Source of the DNA: Gemmatimonadota bacterium
GTDB lineage: Bacteria > Latescibacterota > UBA2968
Assembly: GCA_002727195.1 (NCBI GenBank)
Contig: PBWH01000005.1
Span: 300,566-364,565, forward strand
Length of the DNA stretch: 64,000 nucleotides
Direction of reading: 5' to 3'
In this document: one piece after another, positions 10,506 through 19,293 of the stretch
Layout: the number at the start of each line of letters is the position of its first letter
Position numbering within the stretch: position 1 is the first letter of the stretch
Made by a program: the position numbers and the translations under genes
The notes under the pieces: generated by a model
What the model was told of the DNA's origin: nothing
Database searches by the model: none
What the model saw: the letters and a program-made list of their open reading frames with translations, nothing else

Positions 10506-10534
10506 CCAAATCCTTCACGCTGCCGCTGGCTAAT

Positions 10535-10988
10535 CTATCCTTGCCGATGCGAGATCGTAAAAGTGTACTTGCCCCCTTCCCTTCCTCACTCTCCACCCAG
10601 ATCGTCCCCCGTTTAGCTCCACAAGGCCCTTGGTCAGCGCCAGTCCCAGGCTGGTTCACTCGTAGCGGCGGGCGTAGGTTTCGTCGACCTGCCTGAATTC
10701 CGAAAAAATCAGGTCCTGGAACTCTTTCTTTATGCCGATTCCGGTATCCTAGACCTCAATCTGGACCATATCCTGCTCTTTCAGCTCCACCCGCGTCGTA
10801 ACGCTGCCGACTTCCGATACAAAGTCCGCCAGCTCGTTGGCACTCGAGTCACTGCCATCCGCAACTCGTCGGACCCTCCTGACGATCACGGGGAGTGTCG
10901 GCAGGGTCTTGATGTTCCGGAGCCAAGCAGTATGTCTTCGCGATCCATCCCGATCTGTCTCCAAGAGAGCTGTGTCGTCAATCGGCAA
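10535..10988 (-). pseudogene. chimeric remnant: HDOD fragment joined to histidine-kinase ATPase fragment
   Basis: The upstream part (IKTLPTLPVIVRRVRRVADG.DSSANELADFVS) matches the start of an HDOD signalling domain. It runs directly into a HATPase_c domain: GSVTTRVELKEQDMVQIEV, stop, DTGIGI, LIFSEFRQVDETYARRYE, stop, TSLGLALTKGLVELNGG. It then shifts frame twice to WVESEEGKG and KYTFTISHRQG before a TAG at 10535. The N-, G1- and G2-like boxes of a kinase are visible, but TAG and TGA stops and shifts destroy the frame. It probably came from deletion between two neighbouring signalling genes, followed by decay. Confidence 0.75.
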
Positions 10989-11127
10989 CGGTGTCTGGGG
11001 AAGACCGATCTAAGGACCTGACTGAGCACAAACCCTAGTAAAATCTACCCCTTGACGAACAGGGAAATAACGGGAAAAACCAAAGTCAAGCGACAATTAT
11101 CTTGCAGCAGAATGCCCCTGATTCTGC

Positions 11128-11159
11128 AAAAAAAAACCCTCCCGGCGGTGCCGGAAGGG
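11128..11159 (-). terminator. rho-independent terminator after tRNA-Lys
   Basis: Minus strand: CCCTTCCGGC, loop, GCCGGGAGGG, then a run of nine T. It lies just downstream of the tRNA. Confidence 0.8.
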
Positions 11160-11170
11160 CTCTCATTTTC

Positions 11171-11246
<76 letters not shown>

Positions 11247-11335
11247 TTTTGAAATTTCCGGGAAGCCTCTCCCAGAGCGCGTTGAATTTACCGAACGCCT
11301 ATACCCTTGTCAAGAAAACGCCCCAAACGACCGAC

Positions 11336-11650
11336 CTACCACTTGAACCCGTCGTTGTCGGCCACCTTCTTGCGCAACTCGGTCGCCCTCATCTCAAGTT
11401 CCTCGTACTTGGTCTCTAGCTCCGTGATCGCGTCCTGGTGCTTGCCGGCTTCCTTCTCGACGTCATCCATCACCTGCTGGACCTTGTTCATCTCTTCCTT
11501 GTGTCGATCCTTGACCCGGAGGACCTCATGCAACTGCGGTCGAATCGACGAAGCCCGTTTGGTGTAATCCACGAGCGTTTGCAGGACGAACAGAATGCAG
11601 CCGAACGTCAGAACCACGAAGATGGTGCCCAGATCGATGTCCAGGCTCAT
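11336..11650 (-). CDS. small membrane-anchored coiled-coil protein
   Basis: 104 residues. One N-terminal transmembrane segment (about 8-28, GTIFVVLTFGCILFVLQTLV) is followed by a heptad-rich, highly charged helix (about 45-98) predicted to form a coiled coil. The start overlaps the moaC stop by ATGA, so translation is probably coupled to moaC. The family is not recognised, and a link to molybdenum cofactor synthesis rests only on operon position. Confidence 0.7.
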   Translation of the reverse strand: MSLDIDLGTIFVVLTFGCILFVLQTLVDYTKRASSIRPQLHEVLRVKDRHKEEMNKVQQVMDDVEKEAGKHQDAITELETKYEELEMRATELRKKVADNDGFKW

Positions 11651-12129
11651 GCCTCTTCACCAGGACGGATGTAGGTCCCCGACCGACCACCCGTCTTCTT
11701 GATCAACCGAATGTTCCCGATCACCATAGATTTATCGACCGCTTTGCACATATCATAAATCGTAAGCAGGCTAGCGGACACGGCGGCGAGCGCCTCCATC
11801 TCGACACCCGTTCGCTCGTCGACCTTGACCGAGCACCTGACCTCAACAGCTTCCGAACCGATCTCGAAGTCGATATCCACGGCCGTCACGGCGATCGGAT
11901 GACACATCGGGATCAGTTCGTGTGCGCGCTTGGCAGCCATGATGCCCGCGATCCGGGCCGTCTCGAGGACGTTCCCCTTGGGCAGCCCGCCCGCCGTGAT
12001 CGCCTCGACCGTCGTCCCTGCCATCGAGATCTGGGCTCCTGCAACCGCTTCGCGAGCCGTAATGGACTTCTCGCTCACGTCCACCATGCGCACACTGCCG
12101 TCAGAATCGAGATGCGTCAGGTCAGCCAT
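11647..12129 (-). CDS. moaC: cyclic pyranopterin monophosphate synthase MoaC
   Basis: 160 residues, normal length. With MoaA, MoaC turns 3',8-cyclo-7,8-dihydro-GTP into cyclic pyranopterin monophosphate, the first stable molybdenum-cofactor intermediate, in the cytoplasm. Diagnostic blocks are ELIPMCHPIAVTAVDIDFE near 75-93 and VDERTGVEMEALAAVSAS...YDMCKAVDKSM near 105-138. GGRSGTY lies near the C-terminus. Three bases separate it from moeA and it overlaps the next gene by 4 nt. moaA, moaD and moaE are not in the window. Confidence 0.95.
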   Translation of the reverse strand: MADLTHLDSDGSVRMVDVSEKSITAREAVAGAQISMAGTTVEAITAGGLPKGNVLETARIAGIMAAKRAHELIPMCHPIAVTAVDIDFEIGSEAVEVRCSVKVDERTGVEMEALAAVSASLLTIYDMCKAVDKSMVIGNIRLIKKTGGRSGTYIRPGEEA

Positions 12130-12132
12130 CGT

Positions 12133-13347
12133 TTACCACTCGGTCAGAAGCACGACATCCACCTGCGCACCCGCCGCCACCTCGGCTTGGTCCGTCCCCA
12201 CCACGAAGAGGCTGTTCGCATCGGCGATCGAGAACAGGTCGGCCGAACCGTGATGACCCACCCAACGCGTCGTCCACGATCCGTCAACAAACTCGGTGAA
12301 CGCGGGAACAAACTGCTCCCTTCCGGGCGTCTGAGAGAATGAGGCTTCGAGTGTGGCCGTCACGCGGGGCCGATGACAGTCGACAACGGCCTGCATTTTC
12401 TTGAGCGCGGGACGAACCAGCATCTCCAGACCCACCAGCGAAGAGACCGGATTGCCGGGTAGCCCGAAGACAAGCTTCTGCCCGCAGACCCCGAACGTAA
12501 GCGGCTTCCCAGGCTTCATCTTGATCCGATCGAACAACACCTCGATGCCAAGGTCACGCATCACCCCCTGCACGAGATCGTAGACACCCGCAGACACACC
12601 ACCCGAAAGCAGCAGCACATCGCACGTATCCAGACCCTCCTGCATCACCCGTTGCAGATCCTCAACCGTATCGCCCGCAATCCCCATGTAGCTCGATTGT
12701 CCCTCCGCACGCAACACCTGCGCCGCCATCGAGTATCCGTTGCTGTTCCGGATCTGACCGGGTGCAGGGACATCGTCCGGTTCGACGATCTCGTCACCCG
12801 TCGCGACAACCCCGACAACAGGCCGTCGATAGACCGGTACTTCCGTCACACCCACGGCGGCCATGATCCCTATCTCGGGCGAACGAATTCTGCGGGGTGC
12901 TGTGAGCACTGTATCCCCCGTGCGAACGTCCTCGCCAAGCGGAACCCAGTTCTGTCCGGTGGCAGTTGGCTCGAGAATGCGAACCTGACCGTTCTCCGTC
13001 TCGGTATCCTCGACCATCACGACCGTGTCCGCCCCTTCGGGCATCGGTGCACCCGTCATAATGCGGGAAGCACTCCCGGACTGAACGGTCTTCGTCGGAA
13101 CGGATCCAGCCCGAATCTCTTCGACCACCTCCAACGCCACGGGATCCGACTTCGTGGCGAAGGCGACGTCCGCCCCCACGACGGCGTAGCCATCCATCGT
13201 GGCCTTCTCGAACGGGGGCATGTTGATGTCACTGACGACAGGATCCGCCAGCGTATGACCCAGCGCGTCCATCAGGGGAACAGTCGTTGTCTCTAAAGCA
13301 GTCACGCTGTCCGTTACGATCCGGACAGCTTCGTTCATGGGAATCAT
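12133..13347 (-). CDS. moeA: molybdopterin molybdenumtransferase MoeA
   Basis: About 404 residues from the ATG at 13347. The longer ORF begins at a GTG at 13377, and a third choice is ATG at 13338. Only a distant GGAG supports any of them. MoeA inserts molybdate into adenylylated molybdopterin. N-terminal blocks (LMDALGHTLADPV, PPFEKATMDGYAV) precede the MoCF-binding domain with LLLSGGVSAGVYD and KMKPGKPLTFG...FGLPGNPVSSLVG. The C-terminal beta domain carries FVPAFTEF. First gene of the moeA-moaC unit. Confidence 0.94.
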   Translation of the reverse strand: MIPMNEAVRIVTDSVTALETTTVPLMDALGHTLADPVVSDINMPPFEKATMDGYAVVGADVAFATKSDPVALEVVEEIRAGSVPTKTVQSGSASRIMTGAPMPEGADTVVMVEDTETENGQVRILEPTATGQNWVPLGEDVRTGDTVLTAPRRIRSPEIGIMAAVGVTEVPVYRRPVVGVVATGDEIVEPDDVPAPGQIRNSNGYSMAAQVLRAEGQSSYMGIAGDTVEDLQRVMQEGLDTCDVLLLSGGVSAGVYDLVQGVMRDLGIEVLFDRIKMKPGKPLTFGVCGQKLVFGLPGNPVSSLVGLEMLVRPALKKMQAVVDCHRPRVTATLEASFSQTPGREQFVPAFTEFVDGSWTTRWVGHHGSADLFSIADANSLFVVGTDQAEVAAGAQVDVVLLTEW

Positions 13348-13556
13348 TTGTAAGGGATAGCTCCAAGCTTGAGGCACAAACGTAACACGCTATTCGATAA
13401 GAATATAAGCTACGTCATCTTCTTTGTCACCAAAGTGGGCGGCGTCTTCGGCCGTGCGTGCTTGACCGTCCCGCTCCGCACCGATACATTCGACTCGCCG
13501 ATGATGCACACCCACCGAACCGTCCCGCCTCACTCTAACCACGGAACTGAATCAAG

Positions 13557-14279
13557 ATGCCAAACGACAGAACGGCCCTGATCACCGGCGCCGGAACCGG
13601 GATCGGCCGCGGAATTGCCATTGCTTTCTCCGAAGCCGGCATCCAGGTGGCTTTGCTGGGTCGAACGCCCGCAACTCTCGAGGAAACAGCAGGACTGTGT
13701 AGCGGCCGATCGATCACGCTCGAAGGTAGCGTCACCGATCGGGAGGGGCTGGCGCAGGCAGTCGCCCAAACGGAATCGGAACTAGGGCCGATCGGCATAC
13801 TGGTCAACAACGCCGGGATGAACACCCGTCAGCGTAACCTCGCCGACATACCACCCGACCAGTGGGACCAGGTCATCGACGTCAACCTGACGGGAGCCTA
13901 CAACGGTTTCAAGGCCGTCCTGCCTGGATTCCAGAAGTCAGGCGGTGGCCTGGTGATCAATATTTCATCCATGGCCGGAAAGGGCGCGGGCACCGTGGGC
14001 GGCGTTGCTTACAGCGCCTCCAAGCACGGGATGGGCTCGCTCACCCATTCCATCAATGCCGAGTTCAGAGAAGACGGTATACGGGCCACCTGCATCTACC
14101 CGGGCGAAGTCGACACGCCCATCCTGGACAAGCGACCGGTGCCCGTATCCGACGACAAGCGAGCGGCCGCCCTTCAGCCCGAGGACATCGCCGCCGCAGC
14201 CCTGATGGTCGCCAACGTGCAGGACAGAGCAATCGTCGAAGAAATCACGATCTTCCCTCGCCGCAGGGTCACCGGCTGA
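13557..14279 (+). CDS. short-chain dehydrogenase/reductase
   Basis: 240 residues, classical SDR length. The NAD(P)-binding motif TGAGTGIGRG lies near 12-21 and the structural NNAG near 85. The catalytic Ser (NISSMAG, about 140) precedes YSASK (about 155-159), which supplies Tyr and Lys. The substrate cannot be read from sequence; it resembles 3-oxoacyl-ACP reductase-like members and plant-type benzil reductases. It stands alone with about 180 bases of 5' sequence, and rng follows after about 130 bases including a small hairpin. Confidence 0.88.
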   Translation: MPNDRTALITGAGTGIGRGIAIAFSEAGIQVALLGRTPATLEETAGLCSGRSITLEGSVTDREGLAQAVAQTESELGPIGILVNNAGMNTRQRNLADIPPDQWDQVIDVNLTGAYNGFKAVLPGFQKSGGGLVINISSMAGKGAGTVGGVAYSASKHGMGSLTHSINAEFREDGIRATCIYPGEVDTPILDKRPVPVSDDKRAAALQPEDIAAAALMVANVQDRAIVEEITIFPRRRVTG

Positions 14280-14408
14280 GGTTGAGACTGCTGTTGTCTT
14301 TGTCATTTTGACTTTTGTATTTATACGCCCTATTTTCGTATAAATGACCAATTTTTAGCAATTTACGCCGGCCCAGTACCGGCGGAATCGCAGTAAGGAA
14401 GTATTGCT

Positions 14409-15950
14409 TTGAAGACTGAAATCATCATAAACGTCGCCTCTCAGGAGTCGCGTATCGCGATTCTCGAGGATAGCCGACTGGTCGAGATCCTCGTCGAACG
14501 CTCGGAAAGCGAGCGTATGGTCGGGGACATCTACAAAGGGACGATCACGGCCGTCCTCCCCGGCATGCAAGCCGCTTTCGTGGACATCGGCCTGGAAAAG
14601 AGCGCGTTTCTCCACGTTTCCGACCTTCCCGGATCACCCGGATCGATGGTCGAACTGGACGAAGAGGCGCTCGAAGAGATCGAGTATCAGACCAACCGTC
14701 GTGGACAGCCGGTCTTCCAGATCGACGAGATGCTCAAGAAGGGTCAAGACGTCATCGTCCAGATCAAGAAGGAGCCGATCGGTACCAAGGGCCCACGGGT
14801 CACGGCCGTCCCCTCGCTCGCAGGTCGATTCATGGTCCTTGTCCCGGACGGCGACAAAGTCGGTGTATCGCGCAAGATCACGAACTGGGGAGAGAAAAAA
14901 CGGCTCAAGGATTTGGCCAGAAACCTGAAGCCGAGCGGGTTCGGCGTCATCGTCCGAACAGAGGCCGAAGGTAAGGGCGACCGGGAATTCAGGCGTGATC
15001 TGAAGGACTTGGTCAACACCTGGCACCGCCTGCAGAAGACGGGCAGAAAGATGGAGAACGACGGTCTGATCCACAAAGAGATGGCCATGACCTCCAGCTT
15101 GATCCGGGACCTTTTCACGGATGACGTGACGCGGCTCGTGACGGACTCCAAGCAGGAATACAAGAAGATCATCACCTATCTGAAGGGCGTCTCACCGCAT
15201 CTGAGAGAGAAGGTCGAATACCACAGCGGAACAGAGCCCGTCTTCGACGCTTTCGGGATCGAGGAAGAAATTCAGAAGGCGGCGGAGAGACGCGCCTGGC
15301 TCAGAGGCGGTGGATACCTGGTGCTGGACCAGACGGAGGCACTGCTGGCCATCGACGTCAACAGTGGACGCTATGTCGGCCGGGACAACCAAGAGGAAAC
15401 GGTCCTCAAGATCAACCTCGAGGCCGCACGGGAAGTCGCCCGTCAGATCCGCCTGCGTGATATGGGCGGCCTGATTGTCATTGACTTCATCGACATGATG
15501 CTCCCGCACAACAGACGCAAAGTCGAGGAAGAGTTCCGCCATGCCCTCCGGCGCGACCGCTCGAGACCTCGCACCTCCGAAATCAGCGAATTCGGTCTGA
15601 TGGAAATGACCCGTCAGCGTGTGCGACCCAGCCTGCTGTTCACATACAGCGAGCCCTGCCAAACCTGTGGCGGTACGGGTCGCATCATGAGCAAGGAAAC
15701 AACCCTGTCGTCGATCGAGCGCTGGCTGAAGCGAAGCCGAGCCGCTGCCATCGAGCGCCGTTTGACCGTCATGGTCCACCCGGATATGGGCAATTATCTA
15801 CTCGAAAACCGGAAAGAACGGCTCAAATCGATGAGGAAGTCGACGCGCGTCTGGCTCAACGTGGAGACCGACGATTCGCTCGACCCGAACACTTACAGAA
15901 TCTTCTCCCGCAAGCGGAAACGGGACATCACGAGCCAATTTAAAACTTGA
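14409..15950 (+). CDS. rng: ribonuclease G (Rne/Rng family)
   Basis: 513 residues, RNase G size, without the long RNase E C-terminal tail. It is a single-strand endoribonuclease for rRNA 5' maturation and mRNA decay. An N-terminal S1 domain (about 35-125, FVDIGLEKSAFLHVSDL) is followed by the DNase-I-like catalytic part. Metal-binding aspartates lie in IDVNSGRYVG (about 314) and VIDFIDMM (about 357). The zinc-link CQTCGGTG lies near 416. The start is TTG, chosen because AAGGAAG lies about 10 bases upstream and the family begins at this point. rplU follows after about 70 bases. Confidence 0.93.
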   Translation: MKTEIIINVASQESRIAILEDSRLVEILVERSESERMVGDIYKGTITAVLPGMQAAFVDIGLEKSAFLHVSDLPGSPGSMVELDEEALEEIEYQTNRRGQPVFQIDEMLKKGQDVIVQIKKEPIGTKGPRVTAVPSLAGRFMVLVPDGDKVGVSRKITNWGEKKRLKDLARNLKPSGFGVIVRTEAEGKGDREFRRDLKDLVNTWHRLQKTGRKMENDGLIHKEMAMTSSLIRDLFTDDVTRLVTDSKQEYKKIITYLKGVSPHLREKVEYHSGTEPVFDAFGIEEEIQKAAERRAWLRGGGYLVLDQTEALLAIDVNSGRYVGRDNQEETVLKINLEAAREVARQIRLRDMGGLIVIDFIDMMLPHNRRKVEEEFRHALRRDRSRPRTSEISEFGLMEMTRQRVRPSLLFTYSEPCQTCGGTGRIMSKETTLSSIERWLKRSRAAAIERRLTVMVHPDMGNYLLENRKERLKSMRKSTRVWLNVETDDSLDPNTYRIFSRKRKRDITSQFKT

Positions 15951-16019
15951 CACAAACTGGTGTAACGGATACTCTTGCTTCTCTCTTTTCGCATTTCAGC
16001 TGAGTATTCGGAGGCCACA

Positions 16020-16331
16020 ATGTTTGCAGTCGTAGATCTCGGTGGAAGCCAGATCCGGGTCGAGGAAGGGGATCGCGTTCGCGTGAACACGATCGCCGGT
16101 GAACCAGGGGACAAAGTCACCCTGGACAACGTTCTCCTCGTCGGTCAGGATGGCGACACCAAAATCGGCACCCCCAAGGTTGAAGGGGCGGCAGTAGAGG
16201 CCAGCATCTTGGATCACGGCAAAGCCAAGAAAATCCGGGTCTTCAAGATGAAACGACGGAAGGGCTACCGCCGGACCAACGGCCATCGCCAGCCCTACAC
16301 CGAGCTGCAGATCGATAAGATCTCGGCGTAA
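16020..16331 (+). CDS. rplU: 50S ribosomal protein L21
   Basis: 103 residues from the ATG at 16020, which follows CGGAGG. The ORF-track start at 15975 is upstream of this site and adds residues the family lacks. L21 is a large-subunit protein that binds 23S rRNA. Diagnostic features are MFAVVDLGGSQIRVEEGD at the N-terminus and KMKRRKGYRRTNGHRQPYTEL at the C-terminus. rpmA follows after 18 bases, the usual rplU-rpmA order. Confidence 0.97.
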   Translation: MFAVVDLGGSQIRVEEGDRVRVNTIAGEPGDKVTLDNVLLVGQDGDTKIGTPKVEGAAVEASILDHGKAKKIRVFKMKRRKGYRRTNGHRQPYTELQIDKISA

Positions 16332-16349
16332 CGAGATTAGAGGCGAACA

Positions 16350-16610
16350 ATGGCACATAAAAAGGGTGTCGGTAGTTCCAGAAACGGGCGTGACAGCCAG
16401 GGGCAGCGCCTCGGCGTCAAGGCATACGGCGGCGAGTTCGTCACTGCGGGCAGCATCATCACGCGCCAGCGCGGTACGAAGATTCACCCGGGCAACAACG
16501 TCAAGAAGGGCAAGGATGACACTCTCTTCTCCGTCGTAGACGGCATCGTGACGTTCGAGCGACTCGGCAAGAGCCGCAAAAAGGTTTCCGTCTACGCCGA
16601 ATCTACGTAG
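16350..16610 (+). CDS. rpmA: 50S ribosomal protein L27
   Basis: 86 residues. The N-terminus [24 protein letters not shown] is typical of L27, whose N-terminal tail reaches the peptidyl-transferase centre. The N-terminus has no cleavable extension of the Firmicutes type. [13 protein letters not shown] near 40-52 is also characteristic. Second gene of rplU-rpmA, ended by the terminator at 16654. Confidence 0.97.
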   Translation: MAHKKGVGSSRNGRDSQGQRLGVKAYGGEFVTAGSIITRQRGTKIHPGNNVKKGKDDTLFSVVDGIVTFERLGKSRKKVSVYAEST

Positions 16611-16653
16611 ACGCACGTTGTAACCGCGGCCTTTCAGGTCGCGCGTTTTGATT

Positions 16654-16692
16654 GGCGCCTTCGGACTCGTTTCCGGAGGCGCCTCGTTTTTC
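16654..16692 (+). terminator. rho-independent terminator of rplU-rpmA
   Basis: Stem GGCGCCT...AGGCGCC with extra TCGG/CCGG pairing inside, followed by TCGTTTTT. It lies 44 bases after the rpmA stop and just before mdh. Confidence 0.85.
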
Positions 16693-16707
16693 CTACCTAC
16701 GAGGTAA

Positions 16708-17634
<927 letters not shown>

Positions 17635-17910
17635 CCGCTCTTTCAATCCTCGATCCTCAATCCAGAGGGACCTTCCGTCGACTTCGGGCGTGTAAGGCTG
17701 TATCAAGCCACGTCTGGATCGATTTACCTTCTGTATTCAACACTTTGGACTCGGCACTCTGAATTCGTTCTGCCCAGAGTAGGCGTCCGACCTGAGCTCG
17801 ACCATGGGAGGGTCCTCTGTCACACCGTCAACTCATCGATTATGTCCTGTCCGTAACGGGTCTCGCCACTCTGACCGAGTTTCTGGCTCCCGTGTTCGGC
17901 TACCTGTCTC

Positions 17911-18360
17911 CCCTGTCCTTCGAGCAGAAAGAAAGCCCTCGAGGAGATCAAGGAACGGGGTTTCGACGTCGTCATGCTCGAAATCCTGATGCCAGGGATG
18001 GATGGGCTTGAAACCCTCGAAAAGATCAAGCGCATTCGGCCCGATCGGGTCGTCATCGTGCTGACCGGACAGGGAAGCCTGGAGAGCGCGGTCGAAGCCA
18101 GTCGCCCGGGGGCATACGACTACCTGGAGAAACCGTCGACCCCGGAGGAGGTTCATCTCAGGATTCAGAAGGCCGTGGAGCACCAAGGGGTCAAGCAGAA
18201 GCTAGAAGACATCGAGTCGATGGTTGGAGACGACTTCAAAGACGTCGTCGGCAAGAGTCCGGCCATCGCGGAAGTCTTCGCTCTCGTTCGAAGGGTAGCC
18301 CCGACCAACAGCACGATTCTGATCACGGGTAAGACCGGCACGGGCAAGGAGTTGATCGCC
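17911..18360 (+). pseudogene. NtrC-type sigma-54 response regulator, N-terminal remnant
   Basis: A receiver-domain segment ([60 protein letters not shown]) continues into the start of a sigma-54 AAA+ domain ([39 protein letters not shown]). The first receiver acidic cluster is missing or scrambled upstream, and a frameshift lies near 17930. The expected phospho-acceptor Asp position reads Glu (MLEILMPG). Homology ends just after Walker A at about 18360, where an AT-rich gene begins; the C-terminal remnant resumes near 18950. Confidence 0.8.
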
Positions 18361-18478
18361 AGTTCACCGATGCGGTGTCACAGAAGACGGGATACCAAGT
18401 ACAAACAAGCAGAGACACGGCTCCATCGGTCACTGTGGAGTAGATAAAGGTGTCTGTTAAAGTATAAAGGAGAAAAGA

Positions 18479-19012
18479 ATGAAAAAATTATTTCAAACTG
18501 TGTGTGAAACACCAATTAGTGCACCCAAAGAAGCATTCAATCTTCACGATTGGGTCTTCACCCTATCGGATAAGGACTACCAAACCACAGCACGCGGACA
18601 TATTGCTGCTGGATCAAGTATTCATACTGATGGAACACAAACGTCTGTCAATGTAGAGAGCGTTGGAGGAAACTTATTAGTCCAACATTATGTAGCAGAA
18701 GTTAAAGAACCTGATTACGTTAAGATGGTTTCTATGTCTGATCTTTGGTTAATGAAGCTAGTACATGTAGTTGTGAAAGTTACATGGGAAATGCGTCTAA
18801 TTTCTGTTTCTGAAAATGAATGTAAATTCCAAAACACCGTATTGGTAGAACATCCTTATTTCATTATGAAAATTTTGTCTGCTCTAGCATTAGGCGGTTA
18901 TTTTGTGAGAAAACATAATGAAGAAGAAACCCCTTTGTTTGCTCAAAACTTAGTCGACCTGACGCACTTGCCTTCGACCATCCAGGAGGGCGCTGCCCCC
19001 CAGATCAGGTAA
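18479..19012 (+). CDS. AT-rich orphan gene inside the NtrC-type gene; possible SRPBCC-like protein
   Basis: 177 codons after a strong AAGGAG site. The first about 155 residues (MKKLFQTVCETPISAPKEAF...) are encoded by visibly AT-rich DNA with A/T-ending codons, unlike every neighbour. The last about 22 residues (NLVDLTHLPSTIQEG...) are GC-rich and belong to the disrupted NtrC-type regulator. The native protein therefore probably ended elsewhere or is now fused. The pattern of alternating strands and a C-terminal helix loosely recalls SRPBCC/START-fold proteins, but I cannot name a family. Likely horizontally acquired. Confidence 0.6.
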   Translation: MKKLFQTVCETPISAPKEAFNLHDWVFTLSDKDYQTTARGHIAAGSSIHTDGTQTSVNVESVGGNLLVQHYVAEVKEPDYVKMVSMSDLWLMKLVHVVVKVTWEMRLISVSENECKFQNTVLVEHPYFIMKILSALALGGYFVRKHNEEETPLFAQNLVDLTHLPSTIQEGAAPQIR

Positions 19013-19198
19013 GTGTCGGGCTACTCGCATCTGTCGCTCCAGGAAGCCCGCGAATCATTCGAGCAGACCTACATCAAGGAAGTCCTAACCAAAACCAACG
19101 GAAACATCACCCACGCCTCGAAAATGGCTGGTATCGCCTGGCAGAACTTCCACCAGAAGCTCAAAAAATCCACGATCGACGCGAATCCCGTCAACTAG
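18946..19198 (+). pseudogene. NtrC-type response regulator, C-terminal Fis-HTH remnant
   Basis: GC-rich sequence encodes VDLTHLPSTIQEG..., a stop at about 19010, then in the same frame SGYSHLSLQEARESFEQTYIKEVLTKTNGNITHASKMAGIAWQNFHQKLKK. The last part is the Fis-type DNA-binding helix-turn-helix that ends sigma-54 activators. It is the tail of the gene whose head lies at 17911-18360. The ATPase core between them (about 200 residues in intact members) is gone. Confidence 0.75.
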
Positions 19199-19240
19199 AA
19201 AAAAGCGCAGTCCTGACACGCATCGACAGCGCAACGCAAA

Positions 19241-19270
19241 AGGCCCTTCCGACTGACATCGGAAGGGCCT
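19241..19270. terminator. bidirectional rho-independent terminator
   Basis: Stem AGGCCCTTCCGA / TCGGAAGGGCCT with a six-base loop. CCTTCTTTTT follows on the plus strand and TTTTGCG on the minus strand. It serves minus-strand acnA and anything entering from the NtrC remnant. Confidence 0.85.
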
Positions 19271-19293
19271 CCTTCTTTTTCTGAACCTTCTGG

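Larger units (their letters stand above)
10183..10534. other. intergenic region with an imperfect inverted-repeat element
   Basis: 352 bases. AT-rich sequence at 10200-10290 is the likely promoter and leader of sat (minus). An imperfect inverted repeat follows at 10294-10368, and the terminator of the broken kinase gene lies at 10480-10505. No gene recognised. Confidence 0.5.

Noticed and set aside
11105-11127. Hairpin GCAGAAT...ATTCTGC next to the tRNA terminator
   Set aside because: No T-run on the transcribed side; probably incidental to the adjacent real terminator.
13348-13556. Molybdenum-cofactor riboswitch before moeA
   Set aside because: The 5' region does not show a convincing conserved multi-stem arrangement by eye.
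18361-18955. Insertion sequence or prophage origin of the AT-rich insert
   Set aside because: No transposase, integrase, terminal inverted repeats or clear target duplication could be found around it.
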